From Aquabacterium sp. (GTDB taxonomy: Bacteria > Pseudomonadota > Gammaproteobacteria > Burkholderiales > Burkholderiaceae_C), in contig SCTQ01000316.1 of the NCBI GenBank assembly GCA_004322345.1, positions 1-32,016 on the forward strand: a stretch of DNA of 32,016 nucleotides, given 5' to 3'. Shown one piece after another: positions 11,431 to 19,247 of this stretch. The translations under genes were made by a program, and so were the position numbers. The notes under the pieces are model-generated. The model had not been told where the DNA came from. It saw only the letters and a program-made list of their open reading frames with translations, and ran no database searches. Numbering within the stretch: position 1 is the first letter of the stretch; the number at the start of each line of letters is the position of its first letter.

Positions 11431-11459
11431 TTGACAGCCCCAAAGACGAAAACGAAAAT
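11431..11459 (+). promoter_or_regulatory. Sigma-70-like promoter of the cold-shock gene
   Basis: TTGACA (11431-11436) is a perfect -35 element. A 17-nt spacer leads to GAAAAT (11454-11459), which matches the -10 consensus at four of six positions. Transcription would start near 11466, giving a leader of only about 20 nt. A strong ribosome site, AGGAGGGG (11473-11480), lies 5 nt before the ATG. Confidence 0.7.
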
Positions 11460-11485
11460 TCCGGCAAAACCTAGGAGGGGCGAAA

Positions 11486-11761
11486 ATGGCGGTCGGAACA
11501 GTGAAGTGGTTCAATGATGCCAAGGGGTTTGGCTTCATCGAACCCGAAGATGGCGGCGCGGACGTGTTCGCGCATTTCTCTGCCATCAAGATGGACGGGT
11601 TTCGAACTCTCAAGCAGGGTTCGAGAGTTACTTTTGAGCTAATACAAGGCCCCAAGGGCTTGCTGGCTCAGAATATCGAACCCCTGGACGGGCATGCACC
11701 GGGTGCGGTACCGCCTCTTGGCGATTCGCCGGCAAATCACCCAACGATTTCGCCGTCCTGA
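11486..11761 (+). CDS. CspA-family cold-shock protein with C-terminal tail
   Basis: Cold-shock domain proteins bind single-stranded RNA and DNA and melt RNA structure. The first 67 or so residues of this 91-residue protein form the domain: [21 protein letters not shown] carries RNP1 (KGFGFI), and VFAHFSAI carries RNP2. About 24 Pro/Ala/Gly-rich residues follow ([19 protein letters not shown]), beyond the usual family end. The predicted short leader would not hold a long cspA-type thermosensor, so this copy may be constitutive rather than cold-induced; that is inference. The gene ends before a very strong hairpin terminator. Confidence 0.93.
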   Translation: MAVGTVKWFNDAKGFGFIEPEDGGADVFAHFSAIKMDGFRTLKQGSRVTFELIQGPKGLLAQNIEPLDGHAPGAVPPLGDSPANHPTISPS

Positions 11762-11799
11762 TTCGTAACAGCCCTCGGTCCGGCTGCGAACGCGGACCG

Positions 11800-11834
11800 A
11801 ATAAAAATGCCCGCTGATAGCGGGCATTTTTATT
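11800..11834. terminator. Bidirectional terminator between csp and icd
   Basis: A perfect 16-bp stem (11800-11815 with 11819-11834) around a 3-nt loop has A-rich and T-rich arms, so each strand shows a GC hairpin followed by TTTTT. It ends csp on the plus strand and icd, whose stop is at 11866, on the minus strand. A second, weaker 8-bp stem lies just upstream (11775-11782 with 11793-11800). Confidence 0.93.
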
Positions 11835-11865
11835 GGATACAGCCGCCAGGTGGCGGCCCACCGGA

Positions 11866-13119
11866 TCACATGTTTTCGATCAGCACCTGACCAAAGCCGG
11901 AGCAGGAAACCTGGGTCGCGCCCTCCATCAGGCGGGCGAAATCGTAGGTGACCTTCTTGCTTTGGATGGCGCGATCCATCGCGGTGATGATCAGGTCCGC
12001 GGCCTCGCCCCAGCCCATGTGCCTCAGCATCATTTCGGCCGACAGGATTTCCGAGCCCGGGTTCACGTAGTCCTTGCCCGCATACTTGGGCGCAGTACCG
12101 TGGGTGGCCTCGAACATTGCCACCGAATCCGACAGATTCGCGCCCGGGGCAATGCCGATACCACCGACCTGAGCAGCCAGGGCATCGGAAATATAGTCAC
12201 CGTTGAGGTTCAGCGTGGCAATCACCGAATATTCGGCCGGCCGCAGCAAAATCTGCTGCAGGAAGGCATCGGCGATGGCGTCCTTGACGACGATGTCCTT
12301 GCCCGTCTTGGGATTCTTGAATTTGCACCACGGGCCACCGTCGATGGGCTCGGCACCGAATTCCCTCTGGGCCAGGGCATAGCCCCAGTCCCGGAATCCG
12401 CCTTCGGTGTATTTCATGATATTGCCCTTGTGCACCAGCGTCACCGAGGGCTTGTCGTTGTCCACCGCATATTGCAGAGCCTTGCGCACCAGGCGCTCGG
12501 TACCTTCGCGCGATACCGGCTTGATACCGATGCCCGAGGTTTGCGGGAAACGGATCTTCTTGACGCCGAGTTCGTCCTGCAGGAACGCGATCAGCTTCTT
12601 GGCCTTGTCGCTTTCCGCCTCGTATTCGATGCCGGCATAAATGTCTTCCGAGTTCTCGCGGAAGATCACCATATCGGTCTTCTCCGGTTCCTTGACCGGG
12701 CTGGGCACGCCGCGGAAATAGCGCACCGGACGCAGGCAGACATACAGGTCGAGTTCCTGGCGCAGCGCGACATTGAGTGAACGGATACCGCCGCCCACCG
12801 GGGTCGTCAGCGGACCCTTGATGGAAACGACGTAGTCCTTCAAAACCTGCAGCGATTCTTCCGGCAGCCAGACATCGGGACCGTAGACGCGGGTGGACTT
12901 CTCGCCCGCGTAGATTTCCATCCAGTGGATCTTCTTCTTGCCGCCGTAGCTCTTTGCCACCGCGGCATCCACCACCTTGATCATCACCGGCGTGATATCG
13001 AAGCCCGTGCCGTCACCTTCGATGTACGGAATGATCGGGTTATCCGGCACATCCAGCGAATAGTCCGCCCGCACCGTGATCTTTTTTCCGTCCGTAGGTA
13101 CCTTGATGTGCTGATACAT
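11866..13119 (-). CDS. icd: NADP-dependent isocitrate dehydrogenase
   Basis: Icd oxidatively decarboxylates isocitrate to 2-oxoglutarate in the TCA cycle, making NADPH. The 417-residue protein matches E. coli Icd (416) in length and motifs: [13 protein letters not shown], the substrate-binding [19 protein letters not shown] and [19 protein letters not shown]. Ser114 in the RSLNV motif corresponds to the serine that AceK phosphorylates in E. coli. ATG 13119 gives the normal N-terminus (MYQHIKVP); the frame stays open upstream to 13233 without support. A TAGAAT hexamer at 13172-13167 (minus strand) is a possible -10 element. Monocistronic by its own terminator. Confidence 0.97.
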   Translation of the reverse strand: MYQHIKVPTDGKKITVRADYSLDVPDNPIIPYIEGDGTGFDITPVMIKVVDAAVAKSYGGKKKIHWMEIYAGEKSTRVYGPDVWLPEESLQVLKDYVVSIKGPLTTPVGGGIRSLNVALRQELDLYVCLRPVRYFRGVPSPVKEPEKTDMVIFRENSEDIYAGIEYEAESDKAKKLIAFLQDELGVKKIRFPQTSGIGIKPVSREGTERLVRKALQYAVDNDKPSVTLVHKGNIMKYTEGGFRDWGYALAQREFGAEPIDGGPWCKFKNPKTGKDIVVKDAIADAFLQQILLRPAEYSVIATLNLNGDYISDALAAQVGGIGIAPGANLSDSVAMFEATHGTAPKYAGKDYVNPGSEILSAEMMLRHMGWGEAADLIITAMDRAIQSKKVTYDFARLMEGATQVSCSGFGQVLIENM

Positions 13120-13246
13120 GGTTGTGGGCTCCGTATGTCTGGGACATCGACTGATGCGATGAAAACATTCTAGACCGCGATCCTCGCGGCCTTCGGTCGC
13201 AATGGATGCAAACGCCGGGCCCTGTTCATCCACGCTCAGTTGTGGT

Positions 13247-14017
13247 TCATGCGCACCACCATGCGACCGCAGATTTGCTGGAGTGCAGCAGCAGCCATGC
13301 AGCCGCCAAAGCGATCGACGCGCCGGCGAGCCTCACGTTCCAAGACGACCCCGCCGGCACGCCGGCCTGCTCGCCCGCTCTTGCAAGGCGGACGACCTGC
13401 AACTGCGGCCCGCTGCTAAAGCGCATGTATACGCGCCGCAGCAAGCGCCACAGGAGCGGCCCGGAGAGCACCGCGATGGTCCCGGGCAGGCCGAAGGCCA
13501 GCATCACGCCCGCCGCTGCAAGCGGGTCATCGGCCATCGAGGCCAGTGCCACGCCCGCGTACAACTGCGCGCAAGGCAGCAGGGCCCAGGCCAGGCCGGA
13601 AGGAAAGGCGAGCGCCGCCCCCGGCCAGCTGCGGGTCGCAGCAGGTGCGAGGGCCGGCAGCCTCACTGCGTGCGCGCCGAAGCCGGCCAGGCCCGGCACG
13701 CGTCCCGTGGCCAGCACCACCAGGCCCGAGAACAACAAGGCCAGCTGCATCAGCAGCCACAGCGGCCGCAATCCGGAGACATGTTCGAAGTAGCCGCGCA
13801 GGAAGCCCACGCTCGCCGCGGCCATTGCGCCCAGCATCGCGTATCCCGTGAGCCGCCCGGCCTGCAGGGCCATCTGCGACGGCCAAGAAGACTGCGAGCC
13901 CGCGCGCACCGCGCAGGCCCGCGCGGCTGCGGCGCAGGGCGCGCTGCACATCGCCGCGCAATGCGCCATGCCCGCCGCTCCCAGCAGCAGCGCAGACAGC
14001 TGCAGCCCCCAGGCCAT
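13247..14017 (-). CDS. TauE/SafE-like (DsbD_2-type) membrane protein of the cco-fnr-hemN neighbourhood
   Basis: The 256-residue protein has about six hydrophobic segments. Its N-terminal [19 protein letters not shown] fits the GxxHCxxMC motif of the cytochrome-biogenesis/UreH-like transmembrane family often annotated as sulfite exporter TauE/SafE. The Cys and His pairs suggest metal, probably copper, or thiol handling. ATG 14017 shares one base with the hemN stop (TGATG), so the gene is translationally coupled to hemN and probably belongs to the oxygen-limitation regulon. Such genes commonly sit beside cbb3 oxidase genes, which supports a role in copper supply for the oxidase rather than sulfite export. 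The substrate is not proven. Confidence 0.8.
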   Translation of the reverse strand: MAWGLQLSALLLGAAGMAHCAAMCSAPCAAAARACAVRAGSQSSWPSQMALQAGRLTGYAMLGAMAAASVGFLRGYFEHVSGLRPLWLLMQLALLFSGLVVLATGRVPGLAGFGAHAVRLPALAPAATRSWPGAALAFPSGLAWALLPCAQLYAGVALASMADDPLAAAGVMLAFGLPGTIAVLSGPLLWRLLRRVYMRFSSGPQLQVVRLARAGEQAGVPAGSSWNVRLAGASIALAAAWLLLHSSKSAVAWWCA

Positions 14018-15453
14018 CAGATGATGCGCGAGAAGCGCGACAGAGCCTGGTCCGCCTGCAGGTGGCGGTCGAAGACCATGGCCACGCCGCGCACGAAGTA
14101 CCAGCCCAGCTCGGTGACGTCGATGCCGTCGGCATCCACCCTCACCAGCCCGGCCTGCTCCAACGCGCACAACTGGGCGATCTCGGCGGAGAAGTAGCGC
14201 CTGGCATCGATCAGGTGCGACAGCCCGATGGACTCGAAGTCCACGCGGCCCTGGCACATCAGCGCCATGATCACCGCACGCCGTACCAGGTCGTCGCGGG
14301 TGAGCGCGATGCCGCGCACGGTGGCGAACTCGCCGCGGCCCAGCGCGTCGTAGTAGTCCGGCAGCTCCTTCGCGTTCTGGCTGTAGGTGGCACCCATGCG
14401 CCCGATGGCCGAGACGCCCAGGCCGATCAGGTCGCAATCGGGCTGGGTGCTGTAGCCCTGGAAGTTGCGGTGCAGGCGCCCCTGCCGCTTGGCCACGGCC
14501 AGCGTGTCGCCGGGCAGCGCGAAATGGTCCATGCCGATGTACTGGTAGCCGTGGCCGAGGAAGCTGCCGATGGCCTTGGAGAGCATCGCGATCTTGTCGC
14601 CAGCCAGCGGCAGCTCGGATTGCAGGATGCGGCGCTGAGGCTTGAAGCGCTGCGGCAGGTGGGCGTAGGCGTAGAGCGCGATGCGGTCCGGCCGCGCCTG
14701 GGCCACCTGCTCCAGCGTGCGACCGAAGGAGGCCGAGGTCTGGCGTGGCAGGCCGTAGATCAGGTCGGTGTTGATCGATTCGAAGCGCAGCTCGCGCGCG
14801 GCCTGCATCAGCTCAGCCGTGCGCTCCCAGGGCTGGACGCGATGGATGGCCTTCTGCACATCGGGATCGTTGTCCTGCACGCCCAGGCTCAGGCGGTTGA
14901 AACCCATGCCGGCCAGCCGCCGCAGCCGGCCTGCATCGACGGTGCGCGGGTCTACCTCGATCGCGTACTCGCCGCCCGGCGCAAGCCGGAAGGCGCGCCG
15001 CAGGGTACCCATCAGCCGGTCGAGTTCGGCGTCGGACAGGAAGGTCGGCGTGCCGCCCCCCAGGTGCAGCTGCGAGACGGCCTGGCCGCGTCCCATGACC
15101 TGCACGTGCAGGTCGATCTCGGCTTCCAGCGCATCCAGGTATTCGGTGGCCCGCTCGTGGTGGCGGGTGATGACCTTGTTGCAGGCGCAGTAGTAGCAGA
15201 CCGCGGCGCAGAACGGCACATGCACGTAGATCGACAGCGGAGAGAGGCCGCCGCCGACCATGCCCGACAGCGCCCCCGCGCCGTCCGCCCGCTGGCGCAG
15301 CGCCTGGCGGTAGTGGCCGGCGTCGAAGGCATCGACGAAGCGGTCGGCCGTCGGGTAGGAGGTGTAGCGCGGCCCACTCAGGTCCATGCGGGCCAGGAGG
15401 TCGTCGGTCGGCTTCGGGGGTGCGCCGGCGGTGGGCAGTTCTTGCGCATGCAT
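14017..15453 (-). CDS. hemN: Oxygen-independent coproporphyrinogen III oxidase
   Basis: HemN is a radical SAM enzyme that converts coproporphyrinogen III to protoporphyrinogen IX without oxygen, sustaining haem synthesis at low oxygen. The 478-residue protein has the SGPRYTSYPTA signature near residue 26. The radical SAM cluster motif C82-x3-C86-x2-C89 with following Cys91 lies in HVPFCAAVCYYCACNK, and HLGGGTPTFL follows. The start at 15453 leaves 25 residues before SGPRYT, comparable with E. coli (about 18). ATG 15387 would leave three, but neither has a clear ribosome site. The frame remains open far upstream through the fnr region, which is not real coding. An FNR-like box lies in the divergent spacer with fnr. 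Confidence 0.96.
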   Translation of the reverse strand: MHAQELPTAGAPPKPTDDLLARMDLSGPRYTSYPTADRFVDAFDAGHYRQALRQRADGAGALSGMVGGGLSPLSIYVHVPFCAAVCYYCACNKVITRHHERATEYLDALEAEIDLHVQVMGRGQAVSQLHLGGGTPTFLSDAELDRLMGTLRRAFRLAPGGEYAIEVDPRTVDAGRLRRLAGMGFNRLSLGVQDNDPDVQKAIHRVQPWERTAELMQAARELRFESINTDLIYGLPRQTSASFGRTLEQVAQARPDRIALYAYAHLPQRFKPQRRILQSELPLAGDKIAMLSKAIGSFLGHGYQYIGMDHFALPGDTLAVAKRQGRLHRNFQGYSTQPDCDLIGLGVSAIGRMGATYSQNAKELPDYYDALGRGEFATVRGIALTRDDLVRRAVIMALMCQGRVDFESIGLSHLIDARRYFSAEIAQLCALEQAGLVRVDADGIDVTELGWYFVRGVAMVFDRHLQADQALSRFSRII

Positions 15454-15487
15454 GCCGGCCACTGTGCCAAAGCGCCCGCCTCGCCCT

Positions 15488-15529
15488 TTGAGCTGCATCA
15501 AGCAGGGCCGAGGTGCGCGGCGGAACAAT
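15488..15529 (+). promoter_or_regulatory. FNR box (one mismatch) and -10 element upstream of fnr, shared spacer with hemN
   Basis: TTGAG-CTGC-ATCAA (15488-15501) differs from the FNR consensus TTGAT-N4-ATCAA at one base. With the box centred at -41.5, the expected -10 position is 15524-15529, which reads AACAAT (four of six). This fits class II activation of fnr. For hemN the same geometry would start transcription at the annotated ATG 15453, so the hemN promoter is less clear. Confidence 0.8.
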
Positions 15530-15555
15530 CTCCGGCAAGTTGCCAAAGGAATGCC

Positions 15556-16356
15556 ATGCCGCCTGAACAAGCCGAAGCCACCTCGTCGCAAGCCAGCCCG
15601 GATCCGTCCGCAGCGGGCTGCGCCAATCGGCCGCAGGCGATGAAGCTCGACGCCTTCAAGGTGGCCTGCTCCAGCTGCAACCTGCGCGAGCTGTGCCTGC
15701 CCGTGGGCCTGTCCGGACCGCAGCTGGACCAGCTGGATGCGTTGATCGGCACGCGCCGTCGCGTCAAGCGCGGCGAGGCGCTGTTCCGCTCCGGCGAGCC
15801 TTTCCGCTCGCTCTACGCCGTGCGCACCGGCTTCTTCAAGACCTGCGTGTCCTCCGACGACGGCCGCGAGCAGGTCACCGGCTTCCAGATGGCCGGCGAG
15901 CTGCTGGGCCTGGACGGCATCAGCACCGACAACCACGCCTGCGATGCGATCGCACTGGAGGACGCCCAGGTCTGCGCCATCCCCTATGCCAAGCTGGAGG
16001 AACTGTCGCGGGAGTTCACCGATCTGCAGCACCAGTTCCACAAGATCATGAGCCGCGAGATCGTGCGCGACCAGGGCGTCATGCTCCTGCTGGGCAGCAT
16101 GCGCGCGGAGGAACGCCTGGCCGCCTTCCTGCTGAACCTCACGCAGCGCCTGCATGCACGAGGCTTCTCGGCCTCGGCGCTGATCCTGCGCATGACGCGC
16201 GAGGAGATCGGCAGCTACCTGGGCCTGAAGCTGGAGACCGTCAGCCGCACCTTCTCCCGCTTCCAGGACGAGGGGCTGCTGGAGGTCAAGCAGCGCGACA
16301 TCCGCATCCTCGACAGCGAGGGCCTGCGTACGCTGGTCAACGGCGCGCGCTGCTGA
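15556..16356 (+). CDS. fnr: FNR/ANR-type oxygen-responsive transcriptional regulator
   Basis: This Crp/Fnr-family activator senses oxygen through a [4Fe-4S] cluster. The 266-residue protein has the cluster cysteines C38-x2-C41-x5-C47 (ACSSCNLRELC) and Cys140 (VCAIP), matching Cys20, 23, 29 and 122 of E. coli FNR. A cNMP-like beta-roll domain is followed by a helix-turn-helix at about 213-236 with ExxSR (Glu227, Ser230, Arg231), the code for TTGAT half-sites. ATG 15556 follows AAGGA and the predicted FNR-dependent promoter; upstream extension would run antisense through hemN. Likely targets in the window are ccoN, ccoI and its own gene, all of which carry FNR boxes. Confidence 0.96.
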   Translation: MPPEQAEATSSQASPDPSAAGCANRPQAMKLDAFKVACSSCNLRELCLPVGLSGPQLDQLDALIGTRRRVKRGEALFRSGEPFRSLYAVRTGFFKTCVSSDDGREQVTGFQMAGELLGLDGISTDNHACDAIALEDAQVCAIPYAKLEELSREFTDLQHQFHKIMSREIVRDQGVMLLLGSMRAEERLAAFLLNLTQRLHARGFSASALILRMTREEIGSYLGLKLETVSRTFSRFQDEGLLEVKQRDIRILDSEGLRTLVNGARC

Positions 16357-16357
16357 A

Positions 16358-16374
16358 GCACCCTTCCCGGGTGC
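16358..16374. terminator. Hairpin between convergent fnr and FixH-like genes
   Basis: A 6-bp stem GCACCC/GGGTGC (16358-16363 with 16369-16374) with a 5-nt loop starts 2 nt after the fnr stop. No T-tract follows on either strand, so it is at best a weak or Rho-assisted terminator. Confidence 0.35.
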
Positions 16375-16392
16375 CCTCCCCCACCAGTCCCT

Positions 16393-16656
16393 TCAGCGCC
16401 CCTGCGGCTGCTGCGGCACGGCCACCGCCGTCTGCGCGTGGTTGCGCGCTGCGATCGCCGGCGTCATCGCATCTGCCTGTCCCTGACGCACCGGCGGCGG
16501 CTCGTCGGCCAGCGGGCGGTCGCCCATGCGCACCGCGATCACCGCGGTGACGATGCTGGCGACGACCACGACCAGCGGGCCGCTCCACACCAGCCAGACC
16601 ATGGGCTCGCGCCAGGCGCCGGCGCGGGGAACTGCGTTCGTCGGATGGCTGCTCAT
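16393..16656 (-). CDS. Small membrane protein, short FixH/CcoH-like
   Basis: The 87-residue protein has a single transmembrane segment (about residues 19-43, MVWLVWSGPLVVVVASIVTAVIA) and a polar tail (PPPVRQGQADAMTPAIAARNHA). It lies directly behind ccoG, where ccoH/fixH normally sits, and starts after an AGGAG site 37 nt past the ccoG stop. FixH proteins help assemble cbb3 oxidase but are usually about 150 residues or more. This one would be a short form with the membrane anchor and the RQG element but without a full periplasmic domain. The assignment rests mainly on position and weak motif resemblance. Otherwise, a hypothetical cco-cluster membrane protein. Confidence 0.65.
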   Translation of the reverse strand: MSSHPTNAVPRAGAWREPMVWLVWSGPLVVVVASIVTAVIAVRMGDRPLADEPPPVRQGQADAMTPAIAARNHAQTAVAVPQQPQGR

Positions 16657-16693
16657 CTCATGCTCCTGAAAGGAAAGCGGCTAAGGCCGCGCG

Positions 16694-18115
16694 TCAGCGC
16701 GGCACCATGAAGGTCGTGCGTTCGCTGAGGGTGGCCTCGCCGTGGCCGTCGGCCGGCAGCTGGCGGACCTCGAAGGACATCTTGTGCACGCCGCTGCCCA
16801 TGGCCTGCGCAGCCTCGTAAGGCACCTGCACGGACACCGGCCACCAGCGCATGCCGGCCGGCGGCAGTTCGAGCTGGCCGCGGGCGATGACGCGCGCCTG
16901 GTCCAGGCCGATCACGCGCACCTCGTATTTCTGGGTGGACTCGGTCGCGTTCATCACCTGCAGGCGGTAGACGTTCTCGATGCGGCCGTCTTCGACCTGC
17001 CGCGCCAGTGCATTGCGGTCGCGCACCACGTCCACGCGGAAGGGTGCGCGCAGGGCCAGGCTGGTGAGGAAGGCCGTCACGATCGCGCCCAGCACCGCGC
17101 TGTAGATCAGCACCCGTGGACGGAAGACACGCGCCCACATCTGGCGGCTGCTCAAGTGCCGGGCCAGGCCGTTCTGCGTGACGTAGCGGATGAGCCCCTT
17201 GGGGTAGCTCATCTTCTCCATCACGGTGTCGCAGACATCGATGCAGGCGGCGCATCCGATGCATTCGTACTGCAGGCCCTTGCGGATGTCGATGCCCGTG
17301 GGACAGACCTGCACGCACAGCGTGCAGTCCACGCAGCTGCCCAGCCCCAGGGCGGCCGGGTCGGCTTGGCGGCTGCGCGCGCCGCGCGGCTCGCCGCGTT
17401 CGGCGTCGTAGCTGATGATCAGCGTGTCCTTGTCGAACATCGCGCTCTGGAAGCGCGCATAAGGGCACATGTACTTGCACACCTGCTCGCGCAGGAAGCC
17501 GGCATTGCCGTAGGTGGCGAAGCCGTAGAACAGGATCCAGAAGATCTCCCACGGCCCCAGCATTCCGCCGACGGTCGCGCCGCCCAGCGAGCGGATGGGC
17601 GTGAAGTAGCCGACGAAGGTGAAGCCCGTCCACAGCCCGATCGCACCCCAGGCCGCATGCTTGGCCGACTTGCGCGCCAGCTTCTGCGCGCTCCAGTCGG
17701 CGCTGTCCAGCTTCATGCGCTTCTGGCGGTCGCCCTCGATCTTGCGCTCCACCCACAGGAAGATCTCTGTGTAGACGGTCTGCGGGCAGGCGAAGCCGCA
17801 CCACAGCCGCCCGCCCACCGCGGTGAAGAGGAAGAGCGCATAGGCGCAGATGACCAGCAGCGCCGTCAGGTAGATGAAGTCCTGCGGGTACAGGACCAGG
17901 CCGAAGATGAAGAAGCGCCGGGCCTCCAGGTCGAACAGCAGGGCCTGGCGGTCGTTCCACTGCAGCCAGGGCAGGCCGTAGAAGACCAGCTGCGTCACCC
18001 ACACCATGACCCAGCGCCAGCGGGCGAACAGGCCGTGCACCACACGCGGATAGATCTTGTCCTGCTTCTGGTAGAGCCAGATGACCTTCTGCGAGGAATC
18101 CGCTTCGGTGTTCAT
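16694..18115 (-). CDS. ccoG: Cytochrome c oxidase accessory protein CcoG (FixG/RdxA family)
   Basis: CcoG is an inner-membrane iron-sulfur protein needed for cbb3 oxidase biogenesis, and is implicated in copper(II) reduction for the copper centre. The 473-residue protein has about five membrane segments and the conserved GRLWCGFACPQTVYTEIF. Two 4Fe-4S ferredoxin motifs follow (SCVDCTLCVQVCPTGIDIR and ECIGCAACIDVCDTVM), then an immunoglobulin-like C-terminal domain (about 370-473). ATG 18115 (MNTEADSSQKVIWLY) is the natural start; the longer open frame would overlap ccoP. It lies 19 nt behind ccoP in the oxidase operon. Confidence 0.96.
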   Translation of the reverse strand: MNTEADSSQKVIWLYQKQDKIYPRVVHGLFARWRWVMVWVTQLVFYGLPWLQWNDRQALLFDLEARRFFIFGLVLYPQDFIYLTALLVICAYALFLFTAVGGRLWCGFACPQTVYTEIFLWVERKIEGDRQKRMKLDSADWSAQKLARKSAKHAAWGAIGLWTGFTFVGYFTPIRSLGGATVGGMLGPWEIFWILFYGFATYGNAGFLREQVCKYMCPYARFQSAMFDKDTLIISYDAERGEPRGARSRQADPAALGLGSCVDCTLCVQVCPTGIDIRKGLQYECIGCAACIDVCDTVMEKMSYPKGLIRYVTQNGLARHLSSRQMWARVFRPRVLIYSAVLGAIVTAFLTSLALRAPFRVDVVRDRNALARQVEDGRIENVYRLQVMNATESTQKYEVRVIGLDQARVIARGQLELPPAGMRWWPVSVQVPYEAAQAMGSGVHKMSFEVRQLPADGHGEATLSERTTFMVPR

Positions 18116-18134
18116 GCTGCCGTCCGCCGCCTGC

Positions 18135-19058
18135 TCACCGGACCTGCGGCTGGTTGGACAGCCCCCAGACGTAGGCGCCCAGGACATGGATCTGCTGCGG
18201 CGTCAACCTGCTCTCGTGTGCCGGCATCGTGTTGGTCTTGCCGTTGCTCACGATGTTGACGATGGCTGCCTCGCCCCAGCCGTGCAGCCAGACCTTGTCG
18301 GTCAGGTTGGGCGCGCCGAGGGCCGGGTTGCCCTTGCCGTCCCGGCCGTGGCAGGCCGCACAGGCCGTGAACTTGGCGCGGCCCAGCTGGGCGGAGATGG
18401 AGTCGTGCGGGCTGTCCGACAGGCTCAGCACGTAGTGCGCGACGTTGTGCACGTCCTCGGCCGAGCCCACCGCGGCGGCCATCACCGGCATGTTGCCGAC
18501 ACGGCCCTTGGCGATGGTCTCCTCGATCTTCTCGGGCGCGCCGCCATGCAGCCAGTCGTTGTCGGTCAGGTTGGGGAAGCCCTTGCTGCCGCGTGCGTCC
18601 GAGCCATGGCAGGCCGCGCAGTTGTTGATGAACAGGCGCTCGCCGATGGCCATGGCCTGCGGGTCGCGGGCCAGGTCCTCGGTCTTCGTCGCGGCGAAGC
18701 GCTCGTAGATGGGCGCCAGGTCGGCGGCGGCCTTGCGCGTCTCGGTCTGGTACTGCCCCACCGAGGACCAGCCCAGCTTGCCCGCATAGGTGCCCAGGCC
18801 CGGATACATCACGAGGTAGCCGGCGGAGAAGAGCACCGTCAGCACGAACAGCCACATCCACCAGCGCGGCAGCGGGTTGTTCATCTCGGCGAGGTCGCCG
18901 TCCCAGACGTGGCCGGTGGTGCCAGGCTTGTCCGGATCCTCGCCCGGGGCGAGCTTGCGGCGGCTGGCAACCACCAGCAGCAGCAGGCAGAAGACCAGCG
19001 AGACGATGGTGACGGCGGCAACGAAGATCGCCCAGCCGTCGGCGGTGAAGTCGCTCAT
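18135..19058 (-). CDS. ccoP: cbb3-type cytochrome c oxidase subunit III (dihaem)
   Basis: CcoP carries two c-type haems that bring electrons to the catalytic subunit on the periplasmic side. The 307-residue protein has two N-terminal membrane helices (about 8-32 and 66-84), then two cytochrome c domains with CAACH at 147-151 and 233-237. Candidate methionine ligands include GNMPVMAAA and NTMPAHES. ATG 19058 overlaps the ccoQ stop as ATGA and follows a GGAG site; upstream extension runs through ccoQ. Length and domain order are typical for the family. Confidence 0.97.
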   Translation of the reverse strand: MSDFTADGWAIFVAAVTIVSLVFCLLLLVVASRRKLAPGEDPDKPGTTGHVWDGDLAEMNNPLPRWWMWLFVLTVLFSAGYLVMYPGLGTYAGKLGWSSVGQYQTETRKAAADLAPIYERFAATKTEDLARDPQAMAIGERLFINNCAACHGSDARGSKGFPNLTDNDWLHGGAPEKIEETIAKGRVGNMPVMAAAVGSAEDVHNVAHYVLSLSDSPHDSISAQLGRAKFTACAACHGRDGKGNPALGAPNLTDKVWLHGWGEAAIVNIVSNGKTNTMPAHESRLTPQQIHVLGAYVWGLSNQPQVR

Positions 19059-19231
19059 GCTCGTTCTCCTCGGGCCGTACCGGATTGGGCTGCGGCGGGT
19101 TCCTCGAAGGGCAGGCGGGCTGCTTCGTCGAAGCGGCCGCGGTTGGCGCGGGCATAGGTCCACGCCATGATGCCGATGAAGATGGCGAAGCTCAGCACGG
19201 TGACGAGGCTGCGCAGAAGGTTCAGGTCCAT
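19055..19231 (-). CDS. ccoQ: cbb3-type cytochrome oxidase subunit CcoQ (FixQ)
   Basis: CcoQ is a small subunit that stabilises the cbb3 oxidase complex. It is easy to miss at this length, so I translated it directly: 58 residues starting MDLNLLRSLVTVLSFAIFIG, with one membrane helix (about 8-27) followed by AWTYARANRGRFDEAARLPFEE. The pattern of one helix, then basic residues, then FDEAA-LPF is typical of CcoQ in betaproteobacteria. It sits between ccoO (16-nt gap) and ccoP (4-nt ATGA overlap), exactly where ccoQ is expected. Confidence 0.93.
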   Translation of the reverse strand: MDLNLLRSLVTVLSFAIFIGIMAWTYARANRGRFDEAARLPFEEPAAAQSGTARGERA

Positions 19232-19247
19232 GTCGATCTCCCTCGAA

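Noticed and set aside
11800-11834. 16-bp inverted repeat as a possible transposon end or attachment site
   Set aside because: Stem, loop and flanking A/T runs between two convergent gene ends are those of a bidirectional terminator, with no partner copy or mobile gene nearby.
13120-13246. Hairpin CCGCGA/TCGCGG (13175-13189) after the TauE/DsbD_2-like gene as a terminator
   Set aside because: The stem is only 6 bp and the T-run is broken and displaced; it overlaps the likely icd promoter, so I did not list it as a feature.
14062-15555. Long plus-strand open frame running into fnr, suggesting a 764-residue fusion
   Set aside because: The first 498 codons are antisense to hemN; only the part from ATG 15556 shows FNR features and a ribosome site.
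15454-16155. Minus-strand extension of hemN to 712 residues
   Set aside because: The extension is antisense to fnr and crosses the divergent promoter; HemN signatures begin only after 15453.
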